From assembly GCA_028139285.1 (NCBI GenBank), contig JAOINI010000001.1:106733-170732 (forward strand): a stretch of DNA of 64,000 nucleotides, read 5' to 3'. Below are positions 43,760 through 54,041 of the stretch, in pieces. A model generated the notes under the pieces. That model was given only the letters and a program-made list of their open reading frames with translations, was not told the origin of the DNA and searched no databases. Source of the DNA: Candidatus Pelagibacter sp. (lineage in GTDB: Bacteria > Pseudomonadota > Alphaproteobacteria > Pelagibacterales > Pelagibacteraceae). Both the position numbers and the translations under genes were made by a program. Each line of letters starts with the position of its first letter. Position 1 is the first letter of the stretch.

Positions 43760-44198
43760 TTAAAATTTTCCATTTTCCTGATCCTACAAATTTTATCTCT
43801 CTCTCTTTTTCATTTTTAGCATAATCTATATATATTTCTAATTTATCAGATATTGGAATATTGATGAGTTGAGGCCATTCTATAATCTTAATTGTATCTT
43901 GCTTGTCTAAAAATATTCCTAAATGCTTTAACTCTTTTTCTTCTCTTATTCTGTAAAGATCATAATGCATAATCTTAATATCCTTTAGATCATACTCGTA
44001 AAGTAAGTTAAAAGTGGGGCTAAGTACTTCGGTAATCTTTTCCCCTTTTTTTTCTTGTAAATAATTTATCAAATATCTTGTAAAAGTAGTTTTCCCGACG
44101 CCGATTTCTCCGATTAAAAAAATACAATCGTTTTTAGCTAGATTATCCGCAATTTTTTGTGACAATGAATTTAGATGTTCTAAAGATTTTACAATCAT
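43749..44198 (-). CDS. tsaE: tRNA threonylcarbamoyladenosine biosynthesis ATPase TsaE
   Basis: Works with TsaB/TsaD to make t6A37 in tRNA. The 149 residues have the P-loop GEIGVGKTTFTRYLI (about residues 31-45), SPTFNLLYEY and the MHYDLYRI Asp region, then IKIIEWPQL. It heads the tsaE-amgK-murU cluster, as in other alphaproteobacteria, with ahcY on its 5' side. Confidence 0.92.
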   Translation of the reverse strand: MIVKSLEHLNSLSQKIADNLAKNDCIFLIGEIGVGKTTFTRYLINYLQEKKGEKITEVLSPTFNLLYEYDLKDIKIMHYDLYRIREEKELKHLGIFLDKQDTIKIIEWPQLINIPISDKLEIYIDYAKNEKEREIKFVGSGKWKILNEL

Positions 44199-44208
44199 TA
44201 GCTACTGT

Positions 44209-45499
<1,291 letters not shown>

Positions 45500-45547
45500 A
45501 TTGAGGATGTTATTATCAACATAAATAAACCTTAGCAAGAAATAATG

Positions 45548-47068
45548 TTAGGACAATTTAGGGAGTAAAACCTCAACTTGAGCTCCTTTTGTATTTATCC
45601 TATTTGAAGCTGCTATTGTACCTTTATGTAATTGGACAATATTTTTTACAATATTTAAACCTAAGCCGGAGTGTTTTCCAAAACTTGCGGGTCTGTTGCT
45701 ATAAAAACGTTTAAAAATTTTCTGAGGCGAAGTTTCAGCAAAGCCTGGCCCCTCGTCTTTGACTGATACTAATAGATTACTGGAAGTTTCTTCAAGACTA
45801 ATCTCAATTTTTTGGTTATCTTTGCTAAACGAGATTGAATTATCCAATAAATTAGCAACAACTTGTTCTAATCTATTACTTATACCGGATATAAAATGAC
45901 CATTTTTACTTTTTATTTTATTAATGACATTTATCTCAATTTTTTTATTTTGATTTATAAGATCCTGGTTAAAGTCTTCCACTACACTATTAATAATTTC
46001 AACTAAATTAATTTTACTCATTTTTTCTCGGGATAAAGATGCTTCATCTTTTAGCATTTGAGTATAATCTGTTATTAATCTTTCTATTCTTTCTACATCA
46101 TGATTAATGATTTTAAGAAGTTTTTCTCCCTCATTTTTTTCAGTAGTTTTGTCTAAAAGTTCTGAAGCACTTTTTAAAGATGCGAGTGGATTTCTTATTT
46201 CATGAGCTAAATCATTTGAAAATGTTTCTGCTCTATTAGTTCGTTGTTGTAATTCTTTAGTCATTTCATCTATTGACTGTGTAAGTTTTCCAATTTCATC
46301 ATTTCTGATAAAAACTTTGTTTATGTCAATTGTTTGGTTAGATTTTTTTTTAACTCCATCACTAAACTTTACCAAAAGTCCAATTGGCTTAAGAATATAT
46401 TTATTTAAAAATAGAGAAAAAATTAAAATCACAATTGCGACAGCAATCATAGTTCTTATTATAAATGCTTTTCTCTCTTTCACAGCAATGGTGATATCAT
46501 TCGCTTGCTCTGAGACTACAATATAGCCAATATCGTTATTTTGAAATTTGATTTTACTAAGTGTACTTACAAAAAAAATATTTTTTTTGTAGGAAGACAC
46601 GGTCATTATTTCATCATTATATTTATTTGTAATAATATCTTTAATTTCGTCTATTTCTTCTTCTTCAAGTCTTTCTTCAATATCTGGCTTAATTGTTTCA
46701 CTACCCAAAGCTTCCTCGAAAATTATGTCTGAACCTGTAAATACACTTTGATCTAAATCTAAAATATTTGTATCGCCAATAAGATCTCCTGATAAATCAT
46801 AAAATTGAACTCGGTCTAGACTTTGAAATAAAAATCTCGTAGAGAGCAAGAAATCTCTGATTCCCTCTTTAGTGTATTCTATATTTAGTCTTTCAAGATT
46901 ATCTTTAGTATTATTAATTACAATTTTATGATTATCTGTTCTTTCTTTTACAAGATTTGGTTGGATTGCTTCAAGGTATATAATTGTAAACAGTCCTAAA
47001 ACAGAAAAAACTGTAAGATTAATAATTAAGAACTTCTTTAGAATAGAAGCTGATTTTTTTTGTTTCAT
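45548..47068 (-). CDS. chvG: Sensor histidine kinase ChvG
   Basis: Membrane sensor of the ChvG/ChvI pair. The 506 residues have two membrane helices (about 12-33 and 205-222) around a periplasmic domain that is strongly acidic in its middle (EERLEEEEIDE). A HAMP domain, the H-box LAHEIRNPLASLKSA (His289), N-box LLDNSISFS and G-boxes DEGPGF and GLGLNIV follow. The start overlaps the chvI stop, the usual order. ChvG homologues sense acid or envelope stress. Confidence 0.88.
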   Translation of the reverse strand: MKQKKSASILKKFLIINLTVFSVLGLFTIIYLEAIQPNLVKERTDNHKIVINNTKDNLERLNIEYTKEGIRDFLLSTRFLFQSLDRVQFYDLSGDLIGDTNILDLDQSVFTGSDIIFEEALGSETIKPDIEERLEEEEIDEIKDIITNKYNDEIMTVSSYKKNIFFVSTLSKIKFQNNDIGYIVVSEQANDITIAVKERKAFIIRTMIAVAIVILIFSLFLNKYILKPIGLLVKFSDGVKKKSNQTIDINKVFIRNDEIGKLTQSIDEMTKELQQRTNRAETFSNDLAHEIRNPLASLKSASELLDKTTEKNEGEKLLKIINHDVERIERLITDYTQMLKDEASLSREKMSKINLVEIINSVVEDFNQDLINQNKKIEINVINKIKSKNGHFISGISNRLEQVVANLLDNSISFSKDNQKIEISLEETSSNLLVSVKDEGPGFAETSPQKIFKRFYSNRPASFGKHSGLGLNIVKNIVQLHKGTIAASNRINTKGAQVEVLLPKLS

Positions 47069-47766
47069 TAGCTAACATTCCATCTATATCCACTTCCATA
47101 TCTAGTTTCAATCGCAGAAAATTTTTCATCTACTTTTTTAAACTTTTTTCTTATTCTTTTTACATGACTATCAATAGTTCTATCTTCAATTTCTGTATTC
47201 TCTTTATATGCTATGTCCATTAAATGGGCTCTTTCTTTAATAACGCCAGGTCTTTTAGCTAATTCTTTGACAATTAAAAATTCTGTAGTAGTCAGCTTAT
47301 CTGGCAAAGCTTTTCCATTCCACTCACACTCTAACTGAGCAGGATCCAATTTTAATTTTCCATGACTAATTATATTTTTCGTGTCATCAACAGTATTAGT
47401 TTTTTTTCTTAATTGAACTCTTATTCTCTCAATTAAAACTTTAGTAGAAAAACCTCCAGATTTTTTAACAAAATCATCTGCTCCTAACTTCAAACCTAGT
47501 AGTTCGTCAACTTCATCATCTTTTGATGTTAAAAAAATAATTGGAATTGACATTTTTTTTTTGAGTTTTTTAAGCAATTCTTCTCCATCCATCCTAGGCA
47601 TTTTGATGTCTAATATTGCTAAGTCAGGTGGATTTCGTGTTAATCCAATTAAAGCAGTCTCACCGTCAATATAAGTTTGAACTTTAAATCCCTCTCTCTC
47701 TAGAGCCATACTTATGCTAGTGAGTATGTTTCTATCATCATCTACTAAAGCAATTGTATGTGTCAT
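47068..47766 (-). CDS. chvI: Response regulator ChvI
   Basis: OmpR-type regulator of 232 residues. The N-terminus IALVDDDRNILTSISMALE is the ChvI signature. The acidic pocket (Asp10, Asp11), phosphoacceptor Asp53, Thr80 and Lys are present, and the winged-helix DNA-binding domain ends ETRYGSGYRW. The turn that is normally Lys-Pro after the conserved Lys reads KKSGGFS, so the proline is missing and two extra residues are present. It is the first gene of the chvI-chvG unit. Confidence 0.9.
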   Translation of the reverse strand: MTHTIALVDDDRNILTSISMALEREGFKVQTYIDGETALIGLTRNPPDLAILDIKMPRMDGEELLKKLKKKMSIPIIFLTSKDDEVDELLGLKLGADDFVKKSGGFSTKVLIERIRVQLRKKTNTVDDTKNIISHGKLKLDPAQLECEWNGKALPDKLTTTEFLIVKELAKRPGVIKERAHLMDIAYKENTEIEDRTIDSHVKRIRKKFKKVDEKFSAIETRYGSGYRWNVS

Positions 47767-47805
47767 ATTTTTATTCTCATGATTTTATTGTCAAAATTTA
47801 GGCGT

Positions 47806-50571
47806 TTAATGAGCCTCTCCCCAGTTGTTTCCAGAACTAATACTAACTTCAAGTGGAATTGAGAACATATGATGTTCTGAACTTGAAACTGATGTCATCG
47901 CATCTTTAACTATTTTTTTCACTTCGGTCTCATCTTTTTTTGCGCTCTCAAAAATAAGTTCGTCATGTATTTGTAGAAGCATTTTTGCTTTTTTCTTTTC
48001 TTCAAGAATTTTATCAATTTTTATCATTGCTAACCTAATTATATCAGCAGCTGATCCTTGTATTGGAGCATTAATCGCTGCTCTTTCCTGGAATGCTCGT
48101 ACACTAAAATTTTTATCATTAATTCCTCTTAAGTGTATTCTTCTTCCAAAAATATTGGTGACAAAGCCCTGTTTCCTACAAGTTTTAATCGTCGTATTCA
48201 TATAATCTTTAATCTCAGGAAATTTTTTAAAGTATGAATTAATAAAACTTAAAGCTTCCTCATTTGACACTGATATTTGTTTTGCCAATCCATATTGTGT
48301 TATTCCATAAATAATTCCAAAATTAATTGCTTTTGCTTTTCGTCTAAAATCATCTGTCACTTTAGTAGTTGGTACATTAAAAATCTGACTAGCCGTTAAA
48401 GAGTGGATATCTTGATTGTTTTTAAAAGCTTTCTTTAATTCTTTTACATCAGCTATATCAGCAAGAATTCTCATTTCTATTTGATTATAATCTGCTGAGA
48501 TAAGTAAATTATTTTTATCTGCAACAAAGGCTTTTCTTATCTCTTTACCATCTAAAGTTTTTATTGGGATATTTTGTAAGTTAGGATCACTTGAAGCAAG
48601 CCTACCAGTATTAGTAGCTGCTAATAAGAAAGAAGTGTGAACTCTTTTTGTTTTTTTACTGATATGATCTTGCAAGGCATCTGTGTAAGTACTTTTTAAT
48701 TTTGAAACTTGACGCCATTCTAAAACTAAGTTTGGAAATTTATGACCTGTCATAGCTAAATCTTCTAAGATTTTAGCACTTGTAGCTAAACTACCTTTTT
48801 TTGTCTTTTTTAATTTTGCTATTTTTAATTCGTTATAAATAATTTCTCCTAATTGTTTTGGTGATCCAATATTAAATTCTTTACCTGTTATTTTATAAAT
48901 TTCTTTTTCAATTTTTATTAATCTTTCTTCAAACTTTTTTGAAAGCTTTTTTAAGTAGATATCATCTACTTTTATTCCACTAGTTTCTAACTTTGCTAGA
49001 ATTTTTATCATTGGTTTTTCAAAAACTTCGTAAATTTTTTCCAGCTTTTCCTTTGATACTCTTTCAGATAAAAGTTCATATAACCTTAAAGTCACATCTG
49101 CATCTTCCGCTGCATATTCCGTAGCAGATTTCAGATCTACTTCTGAAAAATTTAATTGTTTTTTTCCAGTTCCAACTATTTCCTTATAGGATATAGATTT
49201 ATGTCCTAGGTGTAATTCAGATAAAGTATCCATGTTATGCCTATTGTTTCCAGCATCTAATGTATACGATAACAACATGGTGTCATCTATTGGGCTTAAT
49301 TCAATATTTTCGTTTTTAAAAATAATAAAATCATATTTTATATTTTGACCAACTTTTTTAATACTAGGGTCCTCTAAAATCGATTTGAGTTTTTTTAAAA
49401 CTAAATCTTTTTTTAATTCGGTTTTCTTTTGGTGTCCTAGTGGAATATAATAAGCTTGGTTTGCCTCATAACATAAAGATATACCAACTAAATCTGCTTC
49501 TAACGGATTTAAAGATGAGGTTTCAGTATCAACTGCTATAACTGATTTTTCATTTAATTTTCGTATTAATTCATCCAGCTGCTTTTCATTTGAAATAGTT
49601 TTGTAGTTCTTAGTATTAATTTTATTATTTTTTCTTGCTTGAGTTTTTTCGTTAAAATCTTTATTTCCTGGCTCACCATAAAAACTAATAGCTTGGCTGA
49701 GAAGTCTATTAAACTCCATATCTCTCAAAAAATTATAGAGTTTATCTTTATTTATCGCCTTAATGATAAAATCAGCAGCATCATCCTTTAGCGGGACATC
49801 ATTTTTTAAAGTAACTAATTGTTTACTAATCATGGCTTTATCTTTATTTGATATGAGCGTTTCTCGTCTTTTATTCTGAGGTATTTCTGAAGCTTTTTTT
49901 AACAAATTTTCCAATGTTTTATATTTGTTTATTAATTCTGCAGCTGTCTTAATACCTATGCCAGGAACTCCTGGGATGTTATCCGAACTGTCTCCAGCCA
50001 ATGATTGTACATCTATTACTTGGTTTGGTTTAACTCCAAATTTTTCAATTACTTCTTTTTCTCCTATTACTTTACTTTTCATAGGATCAAACAGTCTAAC
50101 TTTAGTAGAAACTAACTGCATTAAGTCTTTGTCTGATGAAATTACAGTTACCTTAGCTCCAAGCTCTGTAATTTTTTTTGCATAAGTTGCGATCAGATCA
50201 TCAGCCTCATAGTTAATTAATTCTACAGATGGTAGATTAAAAGCTTCAACAGATTTTCTTATATATTCAAATTGAGGAGCCAGATCATCAGGGGCTTCTG
50301 CTCTATTAGCTTTATACTCGCTATAGATTTCATTCCTAAAATTTTTTCTTGCTGAGTCAAATATTACTGCAAAATGCGTTGGCTTATTCTTGGTATCATC
50401 TGATCTTGCATCCTCTAATAATTTGAAAAGCATTGAGCAGAAACCACTAACTGCTCCAGTTGGAAGACCATCACTCTTTCTTGAGAGTGGGGGAAGAGCG
50501 TAATAAGCTCTGAATATATATCCAGATCCATCGACTAGATAAAAATGATCTGTTTTTTTTATAGAAGTCAT
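47806..50571 (-). CDS. polA: DNA polymerase I
   Basis: Full-length PolA of 921 residues. It contains an N-terminal 5'-3' exonuclease/flap domain (YEADDLIATYAKK, SSDKDLMQL, GDSSDNIPGVPGIG), a 3'-5' proofreading domain that keeps its catalytic acids (VDTETSSLNP, IKYDFIIFK) and a family A polymerase domain (SADYNQIEMRILADI, RRKAKAINFGIIYGI, LLQIHDELIFE). It acts in Okazaki fragment maturation and repair. It stands alone, divergent from the ABC ATPase gene and 39 bases upstream of chvI. Confidence 0.97.
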   Translation of the reverse strand: MTSIKKTDHFYLVDGSGYIFRAYYALPPLSRKSDGLPTGAVSGFCSMLFKLLEDARSDDTKNKPTHFAVIFDSARKNFRNEIYSEYKANRAEAPDDLAPQFEYIRKSVEAFNLPSVELINYEADDLIATYAKKITELGAKVTVISSDKDLMQLVSTKVRLFDPMKSKVIGEKEVIEKFGVKPNQVIDVQSLAGDSSDNIPGVPGIGIKTAAELINKYKTLENLLKKASEIPQNKRRETLISNKDKAMISKQLVTLKNDVPLKDDAADFIIKAINKDKLYNFLRDMEFNRLLSQAISFYGEPGNKDFNEKTQARKNNKINTKNYKTISNEKQLDELIRKLNEKSVIAVDTETSSLNPLEADLVGISLCYEANQAYYIPLGHQKKTELKKDLVLKKLKSILEDPSIKKVGQNIKYDFIIFKNENIELSPIDDTMLLSYTLDAGNNRHNMDTLSELHLGHKSISYKEIVGTGKKQLNFSEVDLKSATEYAAEDADVTLRLYELLSERVSKEKLEKIYEVFEKPMIKILAKLETSGIKVDDIYLKKLSKKFEERLIKIEKEIYKITGKEFNIGSPKQLGEIIYNELKIAKLKKTKKGSLATSAKILEDLAMTGHKFPNLVLEWRQVSKLKSTYTDALQDHISKKTKRVHTSFLLAATNTGRLASSDPNLQNIPIKTLDGKEIRKAFVADKNNLLISADYNQIEMRILADIADVKELKKAFKNNQDIHSLTASQIFNVPTTKVTDDFRRKAKAINFGIIYGITQYGLAKQISVSNEEALSFINSYFKKFPEIKDYMNTTIKTCRKQGFVTNIFGRRIHLRGINDKNFSVRAFQERAAINAPIQGSAADIIRLAMIKIDKILEEKKKAKMLLQIHDELIFESAKKDETEVKKIVKDAMTSVSSSEHHMFSIPLEVSISSGNNWGEAH

Positions 50572-50613
50572 ATATACATATTACAATGAATTCTAATCGA
50601 TTTATAAAAAAGT

Positions 50614-51543
50614 ATGAATAAATTTGCTCTATCTGTTGAAAATCTTTCGAAAATTTATTCCAACACTAAATCTAGAAAACCAAACAAAGCACTAAATGAA
50701 TTGAATTTTAAAGTTAAACAAGGAGAGGTATTTGGGCTTCTTGGTCCTAATGGAGCGGGAAAAACAACATTTTTAAGTATCCTGGGTGGAACAGTTGTTA
50801 AGACGAGTGGAAAAGTGAATGTGTGGGGTTTTGATCTAGACAAAAATCCACGTCAGGTAAGGGCATCAGTGGGTATTGTTCCTCAAGAAATTAATTTAGA
50901 CGCATTTTTTAGTCCCAAACAACTTCTCGATCTGCAAGCTGGTTTATATGGAATAGCAAAAAAAGATAGGATAACTAATTTAATTCTTAAAATGGTTGCG
51001 CTTGAAGACAAAGCCAACGCATACTCAAGGAATTTATCTGGTGGAATGAAGAGAAGATTGCTTATAGCCAAAGCAATGGTTCATCAACCTCCAATTTTAG
51101 TTTTAGATGAGCCTACAGCAGGCGTAGATGTAGAGCTACGTAATAATCTTTGGGATAATGTTAAAGAGCTTAATAAAGAAGGTGTAACGATAATATTGAC
51201 TACACATTACCTCATTGAAGCCCAGCAGATGTGTGATCGCATTGCAATAATAAATAAAGGGAACTTAGTTGCGCTAGATACTACCGAGAACTTATTAAAG
51301 CGTATCAAAACTAAAAAAATAAATTTAAAAGTTAAAAACATAAATTTAAATGAAAATTTATTGATGAAAGATATCAATTTCAAAATAAACTCAGAAAATT
51401 CAATCGTAATTACATATGAAAAAAACTCATTAGATTTTGGTGAAATAGTCAATTATTTAAACCAACATAATATCAAAATTGAAGATATTTCTACTGAAGA
51501 TGGTGATTTAGAGGATGTTTTTGTGCAACTAACAAAACACTAG
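50614..51543 (+). CDS. ABC-2 type transporter ATP-binding protein
   Basis: The 309 residues have Walker A GPNGAGKTTFL, signature NLSGGMKRRLLIAKA, Walker B LVLDEPTAGVD and H-loop TTHY, in the pattern of YadG-like export ATPases, followed by a 90-residue C-terminal domain. The cognate membrane subunit is expected next, but bioY follows instead, so the permease is elsewhere. The substrate is unknown. The ATG is 42 bases from the divergent polA start. Confidence 0.9.
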   Translation: MNKFALSVENLSKIYSNTKSRKPNKALNELNFKVKQGEVFGLLGPNGAGKTTFLSILGGTVVKTSGKVNVWGFDLDKNPRQVRASVGIVPQEINLDAFFSPKQLLDLQAGLYGIAKKDRITNLILKMVALEDKANAYSRNLSGGMKRRLLIAKAMVHQPPILVLDEPTAGVDVELRNNLWDNVKELNKEGVTIILTTHYLIEAQQMCDRIAIINKGNLVALDTTENLLKRIKTKKINLKVKNINLNENLLMKDINFKINSENSIVITYEKNSLDFGEIVNYLNQHNIKIEDISTEDGDLEDVFVQLTKH

Positions 51544-51574
51544 ATTTTAAATTAAAAAAAGTTAAATTGCACTT

Positions 51575-52126
51575 ATGGAATTTGTAAAAAGTTTTAAACA
51601 GACCAAATTAATAAAATATTTATTTATAGCTCTACTAGGATCTATACTTTTAGCTATATCATCAAAAATCAAAATACCTTTTTACCCAGTGCCTATGACA
51701 ATGCAGACATTTGTTGTTTTAATTATAGGGGTTGCTTTTGGTTGGAAGCTTGGTCTTGCTACAATTTCTTTATATTTGTTAGAGGGCATCTTAGGCTTAC
51801 CAGTTTTTTCAGGCACTCCAGAAAAAGGAATAGGAATAGTTTACTTCACAGGACCTACAATGGGTTACTTAGTTGGATTTATTATTGCAGTATACTTCGC
51901 TGGAAAATTTAATTACGATGATAATTTATTTAATACTTTTTTTAAATTAACTTTTGCAACTAGTTTCATCTATTTATTTGGGATTCTTTGGTTGGGTAAT
52001 CTAATAGGATGGGATAAACCAATATTTAAATTAGGTGTTCAGCCTTTCTTGTTAGCTGAACTATTTAAGATTCTAATTGCTACATTAGCTATTAAACAGT
52101 TTAAAAAGTTAAGAAAATTCCTTTAG
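51575..52126 (+). CDS. bioY: BioY-family biotin transporter S component
   Basis: The 183 residues have six hydrophobic segments and the BioY signatures VPMTMQTFVVLIIG, SLYLLEGILGLPVF and the FTGPTMGYLVGF loop. BioY binds biotin alone or with an ECF module. No bioM/bioN partners are in the window. Starts 32 bases after the ABC ATPase gene and meets the regA gene tail to tail. Confidence 0.92.
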   Translation: MEFVKSFKQTKLIKYLFIALLGSILLAISSKIKIPFYPVPMTMQTFVVLIIGVAFGWKLGLATISLYLLEGILGLPVFSGTPEKGIGIVYFTGPTMGYLVGFIIAVYFAGKFNYDDNLFNTFFKLTFATSFIYLFGILWLGNLIGWDKPIFKLGVQPFLLAELFKILIATLAIKQFKKLRKFL

Positions 52127-52128
52127 TA

Positions 52129-52701
52129 TTATCTTGGAGATCTTTTGGAAAGAATTCTTTGTAATGTTCTTCTATGCATCTTAAGTCTTCGTGCTGTTTC
52201 AGATACGTTTCTATTGCAAAGTTCAAATACTCTGTGTATGTGCTCCCATTTAACTCTATCTGCTGACATAGGATTTTCGGGTGGCTTTGCTTTTGACTCT
52301 GGAGAAGCTAGAAGTGCAGCTTCAACATCATCGGCATCAACTGGTTTTGCTATATAGTCTATCGCACCGACCTTTACTGCCTCCACAGCCGTTGGTAGAT
52401 TCCCGTATCCCGTTAACATCACTATTCTACTTTCTTTTTTATTTTTCGAGAGTTCTTTGACAACATCAAGCCCATTACCATCCTCAAGTCTTAAATCTAC
52501 CACTGCGAATGCAGTTGGTGAGTTCTTGGCAATATTTAGGCCTTCAGCTACAGATTTTGCCTCTTTTACTTGAAAACCTTTCTTTTCCATGGCTCTAGCA
52601 AGCCTTCCTCTTAAAGGATCGTCATCATCCAGAATTAACAATGATTTATCGTCAAAGTCGGCTAATTTTAGCTGCTCAGGTACATTTTTTTGTGATCTCA
52701 T
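52129..52701 (-). CDS. regA: Response regulator RegA/ActR/PrrA type
   Basis: The 190 residues have a receiver domain (LLILDDDDPLRGRLARAM, phosphoacceptor in AVVDLRLEDG, LTGYGNLPTAVEAVKVGA, YIAKPVDADD), a Pro-rich linker, and a Fis-type helix-turn-helix ending with NVSETARRLKMHRRTLQRIL, near-identical in RegA proteins. It controls redox-dependent genes. Its likely sensor partner (RegB) is 3.3 kb away on the same strand, on the other side of a plus-strand polyamine operon. Confidence 0.93.
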   Translation of the reverse strand: MRSQKNVPEQLKLADFDDKSLLILDDDDPLRGRLARAMEKKGFQVKEAKSVAEGLNIAKNSPTAFAVVDLRLEDGNGLDVVKELSKNKKESRIVMLTGYGNLPTAVEAVKVGAIDYIAKPVDADDVEAALLASPESKAKPPENPMSADRVKWEHIHRVFELCNRNVSETARRLKMHRRTLQRILSKRSPR

Positions 52702-52772
52702 AAGGTCTATATGGGTACTGTTGACAAAATTTCAACACGACAAAAATGTCCTTTTTTTCTTTACATAAAGTG

Positions 52773-52809
52773 AAAAAAACCTTAAACGCGAAATAAATAA
52801 GGTTTTTTT
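52773..52809. terminator. A/T-flanked hairpin between regA and the decarboxylase gene
   Basis: A 12-bp stem (seven As plus CCTTA pairing with TAAGG plus seven Ts; 52773-52784 with 52798-52809) and a 13-base loop lie in the 158-base divergent spacer, 51 bases before the decarboxylase ATG. The T-run gives it the look of an intrinsic terminator on the plus strand, and the A-run gives the same on the minus strand. It may attenuate leader transcripts. Confidence 0.55.
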
Positions 52810-52859
52810 TATTAAATTTTTTAAAAAATCTTTGTGTAATTTAACGAGGGACACATGAA

Positions 52860-54041
52860 ATGGGAAAATTTAAGACAGTTAACGAATTAGTTAACTCGCT
52901 AAAACCAGATTACCCCGTATATTGTTTACGGCTTAACGAGATTAAAAAATCTGTAAAATTTTTTAAAGATAATTTTCCAGGAAAAATACTTTACGCCGTT
53001 AAAACAAATCCAAACGAAAAAATTATAAAACAAATAATAAATAACGGTATCAATGAATTTGATGTCGCTTCTTTAAATGAAATTAAACTAATTAAAAAAA
53101 TTAAATCAGACTCAAAGTTGCATTTCATGCATACAATTAAGAGTAAAGAAAGTATTGCTTCAGCTTACTTCGACTATGGTGTTAAAAGTTTCTCTCTGGA
53201 TAGTAAAGATGAATTAAGAAAAATTTTAGATGCTACTAACCAGGCAAAAGATTTAGAATTATTTGTAAGAATTGCAATTTCAAATGAACATGCAGAAATA
53301 GATTTATCAAGAAAATTTGGCGCTCTTCCATCTGAAGCTTTGGGATTAGTGAGATTATGTAAAGATCACTCAAAAAAAATTGGAATAAGTTTTCATGTCG
53401 GTTCACAATGCATGCATAAAATCTCTTACTCTAAGGGTATACGTGAAATAGGAAATATAATTAAAAAAGCAAAGATAGTTCCTGACACAATCAATGTCGG
53501 AGGCGGTTTCCCCTCAATTTACCCTGACCTCAATCCTGAGCCATTAATAAATTATATGGACGAAATTAAAAAAGAATTAAAAAATTTAAAACTAAATAAA
53601 TTGCCTGAAATAATTTGTGAACCAGGAAGATCGCTTGTAGCAGAAAGTGGGTCTACAATAGTTAAAGTTATTTTAAGAAAAAAAAATAGTCTATATATCA
53701 ATGATGGAACATATGGATCTTTATTTGACGCTGGTGCACCAAATTTTATTTTGCCATCAAAAATGATTACGGACGGAAGAGTTCAGTCTAAAAAACTTAC
53801 TGCTTTTAGTTTTTTTGGACCTACTTGTGATGGGTTAGATTATATGAAAGGTCCATTTTTGTTACCGAATAACATAAAAGAGGGTGACTATATTGAGTTA
53901 GGCCAGCTAGGTGCTTACAGTCTTACTTTCAGAACAAACTTTAATGGTTTTTATTCAAATGAAATTCATGAATTAAGTGACAAACCAATTATATCTATGT
54001 ACGATAATACAAATGATAAGGTTGGTTCTTTAGTAGCTTAA
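52860..54041 (+). CDS. Type III PLP-dependent decarboxylase (ornithine/lysine/diaminopimelate type)
   Basis: The 393 residues have the alanine-racemase-fold pattern: PLP-binding Lys48 in YAVKTN, HVGSQC, GGGFPSIYP, CEPGRSLVA and the catalytic Cys in GPTCDGLDYM. HEIHE-type residues specific to diaminopimelate decarboxylase are not seen, so ornithine decarboxylase (putrescine formation) is favoured. It starts the three-gene plus-strand polyamine operon; the DHS-like gene begins at its last base. Confidence 0.85.
   Translation: MGKFKTVNELVNSLKPDYPVYCLRLNEIKKSVKFFKDNFPGKILYAVKTNPNEKIIKQIINNGINEFDVASLNEIKLIKKIKSDSKLHFMHTIKSKESIASAYFDYGVKSFSLDSKDELRKILDATNQAKDLELFVRIAISNEHAEIDLSRKFGALPSEALGLVRLCKDHSKKIGISFHVGSQCMHKISYSKGIREIGNIIKKAKIVPDTINVGGGFPSIYPDLNPEPLINYMDEIKKELKNLKLNKLPEIICEPGRSLVAESGSTIVKVILRKKNSLYINDGTYGSLFDAGAPNFILPSKMITDGRVQSKKLTAFSFFGPTCDGLDYMKGPFLLPNNIKEGDYIELGQLGAYSLTFRTNFNGFYSNEIHELSDKPIISMYDNTNDKVGSLVA

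Noticed and set aside
45500..45547. Possible SAM or SAH riboswitch upstream of ahcY
   Set aside because: The spacer is only 48 bases and shows no aptamer-like pairing.
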